A stretch of 64,000 nucleotides of DNA from JAICLK01 sp963810525 (GTDB taxonomy: Bacteria; Patescibacteriota; Saccharimonadia; Saccharimonadales; UBA4665), in NCBI GenBank assembly GCA_963810525.1, contig CAWENB010000006.1, forward strand, positions 95,396-159,395, given 5' to 3'. Below the pieces are notes generated by a model. The model searched no databases. It worked only from the letters and a program-made list of their open reading frames with translations, and had not been told where the DNA came from. Below, in pieces: positions 35,930 to 43,812 of this stretch; positions within the stretch are counted from its first letter, which is position 1, and every line of letters begins with the position of its first letter. The position numbers were made by a program, and so were the translations under genes.

Positions 35930-36502
35930 ATGTTGGCAAAGATTGTAAACGAAGTTTCAGAAGCCGTTGTTGCGGCCGTGCAAGGTGTTGACAATGTGCT
36001 TGACGTCTTAACCGATACGGTAAAAAACCAAGTAGTAGGTATCGTGCAAGGTGCGGGCGATATTACCAATGCCGGTGTGGATACGATTGCGTCAGTGGCC
36101 AGTGGCGCCGTGAGCGGGGCAGGACGAGTTGGTGTGTCGGTCGTCGATACGGCCGCCGGCACGATGAGTGGCGTTGTTCAGGGAGTCAGCCAGGTTGGCG
36201 GCGATCTGGGCGGAGCCATCAAAGCTGCAGCCCGCGGTATTGTGGAGGGGACCGCCGAAACTGGCGGCGATATTGGCAGTGCAGCTGTCGGAGCCGTACA
36301 GAGCGCGATTAAATCGGCGGGAGAAACTGGTGCCAATTCGGCCGACGCCGCCAAGGCTGCGGTCAGCGGCGTATTGGAGGGGGCCACCGAAGTCGGCGGT
36401 GATGCCGTAAGCACGGTGCGTAACGCTCTGCTGTCTGCAGCCGCCTTACCGCGTGACGTCATCGAGTCAGCCATCAAAGGCAGCGACGACGAAAAGAAGT
36501 AG
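35930..36502 (+). CDS. Repetitive Gly/Ala/Val-rich amphipathic protein
   Basis: A 190-residue protein composed of Gly, Ala, Val, Ser, Asp and Thr. It is built from repeats around GGD: VSQVGGDLGGAIKAA, TAETGGDIGSAAVGAVQ, ATEVGGDAVSTVRNA, each followed by a helix such as RGIVEGTAE or SGVLEGATE (period about 22 and 44). No signal peptide or membrane helix. The pattern recalls LEA-like or phasin-type amphipathic helices that coat membranes or protect against desiccation, but homology is not claimed. A GAGAGGG site precedes the ATG. Confidence 0.7.
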   Translation: MLAKIVNEVSEAVVAAVQGVDNVLDVLTDTVKNQVVGIVQGAGDITNAGVDTIASVASGAVSGAGRVGVSVVDTAAGTMSGVVQGVSQVGGDLGGAIKAAARGIVEGTAETGGDIGSAAVGAVQSAIKSAGETGANSADAAKAAVSGVLEGATEVGGDAVSTVRNALLSAAALPRDVIESAIKGSDDEKK

Positions 36503-36920
36503 TCGCCAGCAGTCCCTTCTTGATTAACGGTATGCACCTCTCGAACGTGTACCATTTTAGTGGCGTCAATAGTCGGATGGAACTCACCGCCAATGAATGT
36601 CCAGTGTTGGTTAAAATTATCTGGATGTTTATGTAAAACATAAACCTTAAAATACTGCCGGCTCACGGCCGTTCATGCGATTGCCGGTTTTCAGGCATTA
36701 CGGAGCAAATTGCGCCAGCCGTTTTTACGGCTGTTGCCGGCCATAGTTTTAATATGGGTTTTAAACGTCTATTCATTATCAATCCGGTCACACCTGTAGC
36801 ATGGAAATGATGGCATTCACCCTCATGTTAGCACGCAACACTCGCTACGATATTTGATGAATATTGCTATCGCTGAAATACCTAAAAAGATGATTTATGG
36901 TGAACAGTTTGAGGACTGGT

Positions 36921-37017
36921 TGGCAGCCTGATTGGTAAAATACTCACATTTCAAAACCCTATTAAGAAAGTGCAAGTTACTATTTTGTAGTGAGTTCGAA
37001 TCCCTTATCCCCAGCCA
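36921..37017 (+). pseudogene. Degenerate tRNA-Gln-like sequence
   Basis: A D-arm-like AGCCTGATTGGTAA (36925-36938) is followed at tRNA-like distance by GAGTTCGAATCCC (T-arm-like) and TATCCCCAGCCA, the usual 3' end of bacterial tRNA-Gln (CCCCA, discriminator G, CCA). The 5' acceptor strand does not pair, the T stem is broken and the middle is too long, so it cannot be functional. It is read as a decayed or recombinant tRNA end. Confidence 0.4.
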
Positions 37018-37019
37018 AT
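37008..37019 (+). repeat. tRNA-Gln 3'-end-like core, copy 1
   Basis: TCCCCAGCCAAT, here still attached to a GTTCGAATCCC T-arm-like sequence. It lies ~150 bases upstream of the selD-like gene. On the minus strand a small ORF with an AAGGAG site (MNMSLRIIQHWLGIRDSNS...) reads across it. Confidence 0.6.
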
Positions 37020-37165
37020 GTTGTATTATTCTCAAAGACATATTCATCTTAACTCCTTGTTTATCAAAAGATTTTCAAAATGGTTGAGTTAGGGGATAAA
37101 GGACAAGTGCGATCTTTGTAGTCCGGATCGTGCAGTTCCTACCATAATTAAGATAATATTTATAT

Positions 37166-38248
37166 ATGGCTACGCCTCAACAACCCGGTTTAGGCGAAAT
37201 GGCTCAAAGCTGTACTGCTGGGTGCGCCGGCAGATACTCAGAAGCGGAAATGCAGGAATTGCTTCAGAAGGCAGGCAGCTTCTCTCAGTGGGCTGAACCG
37301 AATGTATTAGTACCGAATGGTGATGATGGGGCGGTAAGGCTCATCGGGCGCGGCGTAGATAGTGTCGTTTGTAGCACCGATACCATACGGCCCGTCACAC
37401 GAGACCCAGTCGCTTTCGGCTGGATTGCCGCAATGCACGCCGCTGCCGACATAGATGCCATGGGAGGCACGCTAATTGATGCATTACCAACCCTTGGTTG
37501 GTCACGCGCAGGAAGCATAGATGAAGGAGCCGCAATACTGCGAGGTACCATAAAAGCCTTAAGGATGGAGTATGGCGTTTCAATACAGGGTGGCCATACC
37601 ATCCACAGTGATGAGCCATTCCTCGGATTTGCAGTTACGGGTGTCGTCGACAGTTCTAGATTAATGAGGATTACCAATGGAAGACCAGGTGATGACTTGG
37701 TGCTTGCCGTCAAGCCAATTGGAACTGGTATTATCATTCGCGACGTACTAGAGCTCGGAGAAAACGCAGTTGGCGAACGCACTGCACGTGATGCCATAAT
37801 GCACATGGAGGTACCGATCCGACTTGCAGCGCAAGTTGCCATTGAAGAGGGCGCTAAAGCGGCCACTGACGTCACTGGCTCCGGTCTTATCGGTACGTTA
37901 GGTAAACTAGCACGCGCATCCGGTTGTAGCGCAGTGCTGCGAGCCGGATCCGTTCCGTATGTACACGGTGTCCTTGATTTGTTCGATAACTCGATAACAA
38001 GCGCTGGTAAGCGCAATCTAGATGAATCAAGAGCTTTCACTGATTGGAACGAGCCAGTTACACCAAAAGCGTACCAGGGGCTATTCACTGATCCCCAGAC
38101 TTCCGGGCCGCTGCTAATAGCTACACGAAATGGCGAGGGTCTAGTAGAAGCTCTTGATTTAGCCGAAATTGCCGCGGATGTTATTGGCAAGCTTGGAGAT
38201 GGTGAACCAGGACATATACAAGTAGATTCGATAGGATTGGCTTCATGA
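37166..38248 (+). CDS. Selenide water dikinase (SelD)-like protein
   Basis: A 360-residue member of the SelD/AIRS fold. Matching blocks are VPNGDDGAVRL (ATP/Mg site), STDTIRPVTRDPVAFGWIAAMHAAADIDAMGG, GGHTIHSDEP, DVTGSGLIGTLGKLA and the terminal TDPQTSGPLL. In the N-terminal loop C16 and C20 are present (SCTAGCAGRYS), but the Lys that follows the active Cys in E. coli SelD (C17, K20) reads Arg23. The Asn of the AANALSD block reads His. It probably binds ATP; selenophosphate synthesis is uncertain. No selA, selB or tRNA-Sec is nearby. Likely leaderless. Confidence 0.8.
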   Translation: MATPQQPGLGEMAQSCTAGCAGRYSEAEMQELLQKAGSFSQWAEPNVLVPNGDDGAVRLIGRGVDSVVCSTDTIRPVTRDPVAFGWIAAMHAAADIDAMGGTLIDALPTLGWSRAGSIDEGAAILRGTIKALRMEYGVSIQGGHTIHSDEPFLGFAVTGVVDSSRLMRITNGRPGDDLVLAVKPIGTGIIIRDVLELGENAVGERTARDAIMHMEVPIRLAAQVAIEEGAKAATDVTGSGLIGTLGKLARASGCSAVLRAGSVPYVHGVLDLFDNSITSAGKRNLDESRAFTDWNEPVTPKAYQGLFTDPQTSGPLLIATRNGEGLVEALDLAEIAADVIGKLGDGEPGHIQVDSIGLAS

Positions 38249-38273
38249 GTAATTGTTGCCTGTAATCTACAGG

Positions 38274-38402
38274 TCATTCTGACACCTCATTTTCATCGAT
38301 AACTTGGCGAACCGCTTTGATATCGGCTTTTTTGTCCTTAACGGATTCGAGGTCTTCAAAGGTTTGGAATAGGTTCTTTATCCCCAGCCAATTTAACAAC
38401 AT
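38274..38402 (-). CDS. 42-residue small protein starting at a tRNA-Gln-like core
   Basis: ATG 38402 follows an AAGGAG 13 bases upstream. The product MLLNWLGIKNLFQTFEDLES + VKDKKADIKAVRQVIDENEV + SE is helical and highly charged. A homologue at 52433-52603 differs mainly at third codon positions (e.g. GCC/GCA, ATC/ATA, GTT/GTA), which is good evidence of translation and selection. A frameshifted relative is at 43296-43424. The codons for W-L-G are the core repeat. Function unknown; size and charge would suit a recombination accessory or antitoxin-like protein. Confidence 0.6.
   Translation of the reverse strand: MLLNWLGIKNLFQTFEDLESVKDKKADIKAVRQVIDENEVSE
38381..38392 (+). repeat. tRNA-Gln 3'-end-like core, copy 2
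   Basis: TCCCCAGCCAAT preceded by GGTTCTTTA. The ~60 bases to its right are similar to the right flank of copy 5 at 55339, including a CTCCTTAGT block and a TATGATAA -10 box. Confidence 0.65.
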
Positions 38403-38446
38403 ACAACCGCTACAGCTCCTTAGTATCGTAAATCAGAGCTATTCGT

Positions 38447-38452
38447 TATGAT
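38447..38452 (+). promoter_or_regulatory. -10 box of the nucleotidyltransferase gene, leaderless
   Basis: TATGAT six bases before the ATG at 38459; no ribosome binding site. A matching TATGATAA lies in the right flank of core copy 5. Confidence 0.45.
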
Positions 38453-38458
38453 AACTAC

Positions 38459-38932
38459 ATGATTATTGCTATTGACGATCTTGCCGATATAAGAAGTGAC
38501 CACTCGGAGCAAAAAGTCGTATTGACTAGCGGTACATTTGATTTGCTTCATGTTGGCCACTTAAACTATTTAGAAAAAGTTAGAGAACATGGCGATATCG
38601 TTGTAGTGCTACTAAGCGGCGACCAAAGAGTAAAGGCAAGGAAAGGATCTAAGCGTCCGATAATAAACGAGGTCGAAAGAGCTAGAATTTTAGACAGCCT
38701 CAAAATAGTTGATTATGTGTTTATCGACCCCTCAAAGATGAGACCAGATGAAACCGACCGGATACATGAGGAAATCATACAAAAACTAAAACCTGATTAT
38801 TACGTCACAGACGGACCAGACCCAAGATTTTACAACCTTATGGATCAGTCGCAATTTGTCGTTTTAGACCGACTGAATCCAAAGCCTTCAACCACATCAA
38901 TTATTCAACGTATTTTGGATCTTGGAAACTGA
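38459..38932 (+). CDS. Cytidylyltransferase-like nucleotidyltransferase
   Basis: A 157-residue protein with the HIGH-superfamily signature TSGTFDLLHVGHLNYLEKVR, the R..I.SLK..D.V helix (ARILDSLKIVDYVFI) and the C-terminal STTSIIQRI motif, as in glycerol-3-phosphate cytidylyltransferase, FAD synthetase and RfaE2. It transfers CMP or AMP from CTP/ATP to a phosphorylated small molecule. The substrate is unknown; sugar or polyol activation for surface polymers is plausible. Codon use is more AT-rich than the core genes, in line with acquisition. Confidence 0.82.
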   Translation: MIIAIDDLADIRSDHSEQKVVLTSGTFDLLHVGHLNYLEKVREHGDIVVVLLSGDQRVKARKGSKRPIINEVERARILDSLKIVDYVFIDPSKMRPDETDRIHEEIIQKLKPDYYVTDGPDPRFYNLMDQSQFVVLDRLNPKPSTTSIIQRILDLGN

Positions 38933-39175
38933 AGCATACTTTACCCAGACAGAGCCCTCACTCTTACCATCGATGCTGGGTCAATAGTAAGAGACTGGGT
39001 TCAGTAATCATAACAAAGCCCCGGCTCGGCCGAACAAACCGACGCCGTCAGGCGTACGCCCTGCAAAGCCGGAGGCTTAACTTCCTTGGCTATAGCCGGT
39101 ACGCGACCAGGCCGGCAAGGACGTTGGTGCTGAAATTGACCAGACTCTGGTGTCTATGGCCTAAGAGACTCAGGT
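38933..39175. other. Intergenic, structured, with a direct repeat
   Basis: No gene supported. A near-direct repeat AAGAGACTGGGTTCAGT (38990) / AAGAGACTCAGGTTCAT (39163) brackets 170 bases rich in short hairpins (e.g. AAGCC-TCC-GGCTT on the minus strand). It lies downstream of the GH5 gene and may hold its terminator or a small inserted element. Confidence 0.35.
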
Positions 39176-40459
39176 TCATTTGGGTAGCTTGTATTCCTTC
39201 ACTGCAGCAATCAGCGGGTCGCCGGGAGGCACAATCTCATAGGAACAACTACTCCCGGCAACCAGTTCATAATCCCAAAAGTCGATACCCGATGCGCCGT
39301 CGCCCAGATAATCATTCGCCTTATTCATTAAGTACGTGACACGGCCAGTATAGCTGCTAAAGCCAGCGATATTATTGGTGTTTCCAGCTGTATTCGGATC
39401 CGGTGTACTTGACGTACAGCCCGGACCACTTTCCACGCCGGCCTCATCGATCATATACGGCTTGTTCAGCTGTTTGCCGGCTTGTTGCTCTTGTGCGAAG
39501 TTGATCGAGACAGTGGCGCCATTTTCAAAGTCCCAGTCGTAGTCATGAAAATCGAGAACATCGATGTTCGGGCCGCTCTGAGCAGCGATGTAATTATTTA
39601 GACTGCCATAGGATTCAATGTCTACGGAGCCGACCGTTATAAGGTGGTTAGGATCATCGGCCCGGATAGCGGCAGCGGCGCCGTTCAGGTAGTTCTCCAT
39701 CGTCGTAAGCCCAAGCTGCGCATAGGATGCACCGGCATTAAACGGCTCATTGGCGATCTCCCACATGGCGACGGCAGGGTTGTTCTTAAGCGGCGGCACG
39801 ATCTTATTAACCCAATTAACAAAATTGGTCTTCCAACCGGTCTCGTAGTAAGCGGCGCTCTTCCCGCTGCCCTCAGCACTTGTCGGGGCGTCAAACGTAT
39901 CACTGCACCAACTATCATCATCACTTAAGACCAGGATCAGGTGCTGGTTATACTTGGCAGCTTCGGTTACGATTGATTCGATGAAGGTGGCGGGAACCGA
40001 CTGAACGGTAAAGACACGGGTCATGCCGTTAGGGGGCAGGTTCGAGAAGTATGTATCCATCTGCGCCGTTGTCCAGTTCGTGGTCCAGCACACCCCGGCG
40101 ATACCGGCGTCAAAGCCAATATACTCATGCGGTTTACCATGTAACATCAACTTCTGGCCGGAGGCGGTGATGAACCCGGAGCCGGAGCCTCCGCCAACGC
40201 CCGTGCCGGCGCTACCGAGCTTTACCGCTTCACCCCCGGAAGCCGACGAATCACCGACTACTGAAGCACCGCCGCCGAGCGTGCCGGCTTCGGCTTCTGA
40301 TGCTACTGAAAAGGTAGCCGCATGGGATGGGAATAGGAAGTAGGAACCTATGAGTGCAAATGCTATGAAACAGAAGACGACACCGAAGGCATGGTCAAAA
40401 CTTTGTTGACTTAGGGTTGGAGTGTTAGGTTTACGGAGGAACGGAACACGTATTATCAT
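39176..40459 (-). CDS. Secreted/anchored GH5-type glycoside hydrolase
   Basis: A 427-residue protein. A membrane anchor (residues ~28-45) is followed by SHAATF and the CBM-like stub (SEAEAGTLGGGAS, SASGGEAVKLG), then a Gly/Ser linker. The GH5-type barrel has the acid/base Glu in VAMWEIANEPFNAG and the nucleophile in YMIDEAGVES, with FHDYDWDF between. Such enzymes are mostly beta-mannanases or glucanases. Several Cys may form disulfides. The stub is shared with the hydrolases at 22.8 and 62.4 kb. Confidence 0.87.
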   Translation of the reverse strand: MIIRVPFLRKPNTPTLSQQSFDHAFGVVFCFIAFALIGSYFLFPSHAATFSVASEAEAGTLGGGASVVGDSSASGGEAVKLGSAGTGVGGGSGSGFITASGQKLMLHGKPHEYIGFDAGIAGVCWTTNWTTAQMDTYFSNLPPNGMTRVFTVQSVPATFIESIVTEAAKYNQHLILVLSDDDSWCSDTFDAPTSAEGSGKSAAYYETGWKTNFVNWVNKIVPPLKNNPAVAMWEIANEPFNAGASYAQLGLTTMENYLNGAAAAIRADDPNHLITVGSVDIESYGSLNNYIAAQSGPNIDVLDFHDYDWDFENGATVSINFAQEQQAGKQLNKPYMIDEAGVESGPGCTSSTPDPNTAGNTNNIAGFSSYTGRVTYLMNKANDYLGDGASGIDFWDYELVAGSSCSYEIVPPGDPLIAAVKEYKLPK

Positions 40460-40597
40460 GACTGTTTCCTACGGGTTATAGGACCTTGTGATGCTTATGG
40501 TAAGCACTGTATAGGCGAAGCGACAAGCGGTCAAGATGACTCATGACCAGAAATCTGACTATGGCTCGATTCGAGCAGGGTACTCCTACTGCTTCAT

Positions 40598-40855
40598 ATG
40601 CATTACGAAAATGACACTCTGTCGGTAGCGTACCGGCTATTGTGCTTATGGCTTATTGACGATACACTCATGGTATTATCCGGACGTATCAAACATGGTT
40701 TTTGGACTCACCAGTCACATACAGCCCTGAGACTACCCAAATATGTATTTCTGTCGGTTTCGGTCGCGCTGATCTGTTTGCAACCGGTCACCCTGTACGC
40801 AGCCATCAATAACAGTTTCAGCAATGCGATGTTCAATAGCGTCAGCAACAGCTAG
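40598..40855 (+). CDS. Possible short secreted peptide
   Basis: An open frame of up to 85 residues with a typical signal-like segment (LPKYVFLSVSVALICLQPVT) followed by LYAAINNSFSNAMFNSVSNS and stop. The shape is that of a signal peptide plus a truncated mature start, so it may be the 5' stump of a larger surface protein or spurious. Nothing else is seen in the 440 bases between the GH5 gene and 40909. Confidence 0.3.
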   Translation: MHYENDTLSVAYRLLCLWLIDDTLMVLSGRIKHGFWTHQSHTALRLPKYVFLSVSVALICLQPVTLYAAINNSFSNAMFNSVSNS

Positions 40856-40908
40856 ACATTCTTGTTATCGATGGCCCGGGAACTTTAGAGAACTTAATTT
40901 CAAGACTC

Positions 40909-41322
40909 TTGAGTGAGACAAATTTGTTCTTTGATGTAAGACAGTTAAAGGGCGGACGCAAGACAAAAATAACAAGTACCGGAAATTATGTATTTACTAA
41001 TAGGGCAGTTTCAGCCAGAGTTCACACACTACCGCCACAACCACAAATCGTTATTATATTAACCCAGATGAACACAGTGATTCCTAAGGGTGTTCTTGGG
41101 CCAAGAAAACTAACGCATTGTTTGCCATCATCAGAACCAAATCTATTCAGTTTGTGTGCTGAATATTTACCACCAATTAATGATATACGGGTTGCTACAC
41201 TCGCATTTTTGGCAAGTATGGCATTTATTGATGTTGGCAATGCAAAAATCGTTCGTAAATCATCCCCTATGGCCAGCCTTAACATTCGAACTGGAAGTAG
41301 CTCTTCCAGGGAAGGATATTAA
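40909..41322 (+). CDS. Hypothetical, probably 5'-truncated protein
   Basis: A TTG start at 40909 gives 137 residues. The same frame stays open upstream to ~40835 (…LDILVIDGPGTLENLISRLL), without ATG or GTG, which suggests a lost 5' end. Segments such as PQPQIVIILTQMNTVIPKGV and INDIRVATLAFLASMAFIDV look coding, but no family is recognised. A competing minus-strand frame (41285-41022) cannot be excluded. Confidence 0.35.
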   Translation: MSETNLFFDVRQLKGGRKTKITSTGNYVFTNRAVSARVHTLPPQPQIVIILTQMNTVIPKGVLGPRKLTHCLPSSEPNLFSLCAEYLPPINDIRVATLAFLASMAFIDVGNAKIVRKSSPMASLNIRTGSSSSREGY

Positions 41323-41593
41323 GTATATTTTTGTTATGTAACTGGGTCATTCAAGACTGTAGAAGTTAATTGTATTGTGCCATAATCATTATATGATTAC
41401 TATACCTCCCCCAGAACGGCCAACGCCTATCATTAACTCGCGCAAGATATCAGTTACAAGAATTGGAAAAAGTACGTTACGAGCAACAGTAAGTATCCCC
41501 AAGTCAACCGTAAGGGCATGGCAACTTCCGGACCATGGAGCTCGTGTAGATTTCATATCGTTCGTAGATACCCCATATCAATATGCTATATTT

Positions 41594-42682
41594 GGCTTAA
41601 CACCAAATTCTGGTGTCTACTCTAATCTGTTTTTCTAGAGAAGAAACTCCAGAGGATCGTAATTATTCGTTGTTTTGAGGCTCCACGGTGGGGTATGAGC
41701 TTGTCTTTCCAGACGCCGAATCTTCCGTCTAATGGGCTCGTTGTGTTGGCTACTCGTATGCCACTTTCCTGTATGTAATCGGCTTGGTAGGTGAACAGAT
41801 ATGGTAGGTTGCGACACAAGGAAAAATAAGCTCTTCTGGTACGCTCATGGGCATATCTTTTGGTGACCGGATCACGCTCCTTGAGCCATGCCCCATGTTT
41901 CTTGTACCAACCAGCGAGTGCATCCTCAAACGTTAGTTCGTCTGTCCGAGCGAGCGTTAAGGCAAGCGCTCGTAACTCAATATTTTGCGTCAGTCGTGGC
42001 TTCTTGGTCAGACATTGAGTGATGGTCATAAGCTGGTGAAACTGGCAATGCTGGACCGGTATGCCTTTGCCCTCCAGCATAGTCCGTACGCCTCGTCTGC
42101 CGTCAATGGTGACCGCCAGGATACTGTAGCCCATTGCTTCAATCGTATCTGTTGCAACCTCATAATCTACGGTGCGTTCTGTCCCGTCTACCGTGGCGTA
42201 ATACAGCACCGTATTCTCACCAAGCGTCGCCACTGCATATGGGTCAATAACAACCAGGAGGCCCCAGTCCCCAAAGTAGGTAACATCCATTATGACGGCT
42301 ACGGTACGCGGTTTCTGGATGATGCGTGGCGGGCTGTAGCCATTGAGTTGAGCGCGGATGCAACCGGTACTTTTCCGGTATTCTTTAGCCAAGCTGTTCA
42401 CGGTACGACCGTCAAAGGCATACTGGTGCCATAGGGTAGCTCGCTTACGGCCAGGGCGGCCTTTACTGCTCCATGACCGACGGCAGGTACGACAGACGTA
42501 GCGCTGTAGACCGTTCCTCACACCGTTTTTCTTTACGTTGGTACAATAGCAAGACGGACAGCTCTTTCGAGTCATCTTCGTTACTCCTTGTTTAGTTGGT
42601 ACTTACAAGAATAACGAAAACAATGACAAAGAAATCTGTCCGTCTTAAAGCGCTAGCAGCAACCAGTTTTTGTTATTAAGCC
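41594..42682 (-). mobile_element. IS256-like element, copy 4 (1089 bp)
   Basis: Complete element, minus orientation, flanked by perfect 8-bp duplication ctatattt (41586-41593 and 42683-42690). Inserted into the AbrB-like gene. Confidence 0.95.
41622..42575 (-). CDS. IS256-like transposase (copy 4)
   Basis: 317 residues, identical to the protein of the inner copy, with an intact zinc ribbon and D97/D158/D283. Intact element with target duplication, so it represents a simple recent insertion. Confidence 0.92.
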   Translation of the reverse strand: MTRKSCPSCYCTNVKKNGVRNGLQRYVCRTCRRSWSSKGRPGRKRATLWHQYAFDGRTVNSLAKEYRKSTGCIRAQLNGYSPPRIIQKPRTVAVIMDVTYFGDWGLLVVIDPYAVATLGENTVLYYATVDGTERTVDYEVATDTIEAMGYSILAVTIDGRRGVRTMLEGKGIPVQHCQFHQLMTITQCLTKKPRLTQNIELRALALTLARTDELTFEDALAGWYKKHGAWLKERDPVTKRYAHERTRRAYFSLCRNLPYLFTYQADYIQESGIRVANTTSPLDGRFGVWKDKLIPHRGASKQRIITILWSFFSRKTD

Positions 42683-43065
42683 CTATATTTCATTCCGCAT
42701 CAGGCGACGAGAGACAATCAGAAAGGAGATATCAACTGTCTGCATACCTACAAGTAATGTTGCCTAAAACGCTTCTTGCGGACAGGCGGGTTCCAGGTGA
42801 GAGCATCGAAACAAGAATAACGCGATACGGCCATGTAGCCGTTATCTCCGCGCTGGATGATATGGTGGAACGAGCCAGATCGGTATCGATGGGAGAGAGC
42901 GAATATGTAGGAGCATATCCGGGCACTGTATCAAAGGAAGATCTAGGAGGTATTCTAACCGAAATAAAGTTTCCTGCGCGTAGCAGAGAAGAGCCCGCAG
43001 TTGCATTAACGCCATTGTTTTTTGAAGCCATGTTTCCTGGTGTATCTCCTTTAGCTTTACAATAA

Positions 43066-43812
43066 TTGTCTAAATCTCCCGTTTTAATGAACACGCTGTC
43101 TGAACTTTTGTCTAGGCTGGCAGCATACGCAGAATGACGAGTCCCATATACAATGGTTTTGGGGTCATGTTATACGACCTCACTTTTACAATGTATCAGG
43201 TCCTTCATGAGAGGGGGGATAGAATGAATCTTCATTGAAAAGCTTTGACGTAAGCAAATCGGGGGTCTGGTCCGCTTTACATCCTAGAAGAACGCCTAGC
43301 AATTCGCCTCCTCCTCTTGCATATCGCTGTCACAGCCCTCGTCAATAAGCTGGCGTATCTCCTGAACGTCTGCTTCCTGATCGTCCTCGAAAGTTTTGAC
43401 TACGAACCTTTGCCCCCAGCCAATAGAACGGGATTTTACTGCATCACTATCACCCCTGTAAAATGAGGTGTTTTTTAGGTTGGTTATTTTGGGGGCATAT
43501 AGAACTAACCAAACTTTGTACTTGCAAAATCAAATCGACCACAGAAGCTTATTGATAAATGTTTGCGTAAACCTCTTTTTGTGAATAGCTTACTCCGCTT
43601 ATGTAAGTCTTGCGGCTAAATGCCTCACATACCACTTGTGATAATTCACGCAGGCTCATAAGAAGTATGAGGCATAAGTTCAAGCGGCTCTCTCAAAGTT
43701 TAGCGAAATGGCCTATCGGTAAGTTTAATCGATTCGTTAGTAGTCGGCGCTATATAGAGCAGCAAAGACCCCTTGGCCGATATATAGCCGTCCGACACTT
43801 AGACTAAAACGA
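43066..43812. other. Long stretch without an intact gene; frameshifted small-protein relic and core copy 3
   Basis: The only recognisable content is at 43296-43424 on the minus strand. There the core repeat is followed, after a frameshift, by TFEDDQEADVQEIRQLIDEG and an acidic tail, clearly related to the 42-residue small protein at 38274. A 65-residue Arg-rich frame at 43610-43807 has neither family nor ribosome binding site and is not called. Confidence 0.5.
43414..43424 (+). repeat. tRNA-Gln 3'-end-like core, copy 3
   Basis: CCCCAGCCAAT, preceded by GCC instead of the usual ATC. It sits at the start of the frameshifted small-protein relic, in the same relation as copies 2 and 4. Confidence 0.55.

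Larger units (their letters stand above)
36503..37165. other. Long non-coding stretch holding a degenerate tRNA-like sequence
   Basis: No protein gene can be supported in these 660 bases. Around 36921-37017 lies a tRNA-like sequence (separate entry). The last 30 bases before selD are AT-rich; TAATAT (37153-37158) seven bases before the ATG may be a leaderless -10 box. Confidence 0.5.
41393..43065 (+). pseudogene. AbrB-like hypothetical gene split by an IS element
   Basis: ATG 41393 begins MITIPPPERPTP...; the frame is cut at 41593 (…YQYAIF) and resumes at 42691 (HSASGDERQSERRYQLS...) to TAA 43065. Excising 1089 bp plus one copy of ctatattt gives one uninterrupted frame of ~190 residues. Both halves hold an AbrB/SpoVT-like pattern: KISVTRIGKSTLRATVSIPK and RYQLSAYLQVMLPKTLL, each followed by a Gly-type turn. 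It may be a tandem swapped-hairpin protein; that assignment is tentative, the disruption is not. Confidence 0.8.

Noticed and set aside
37006..37105. Circularly permuted tmRNA (TATCCCC at 37006 followed by GGGGATA at 37092)
   Set aside because: The two strands could pair as an acceptor stem, but there is no tag-peptide ORF, no pseudoknot region and the T stem is broken. Chance pairing is more likely.
40835..41322. Restriction-modification or methyltransferase fragment
   Set aside because: The 40909 frame vaguely recalls the end of N6-adenine methylases, but no catalytic or target-recognition motif can be pointed to.
43610..43807. 65-residue Arg-rich ORF
   Set aside because: TTG start without ribosome binding site or promoter, no recognisable motif, in a region with decayed sequence.
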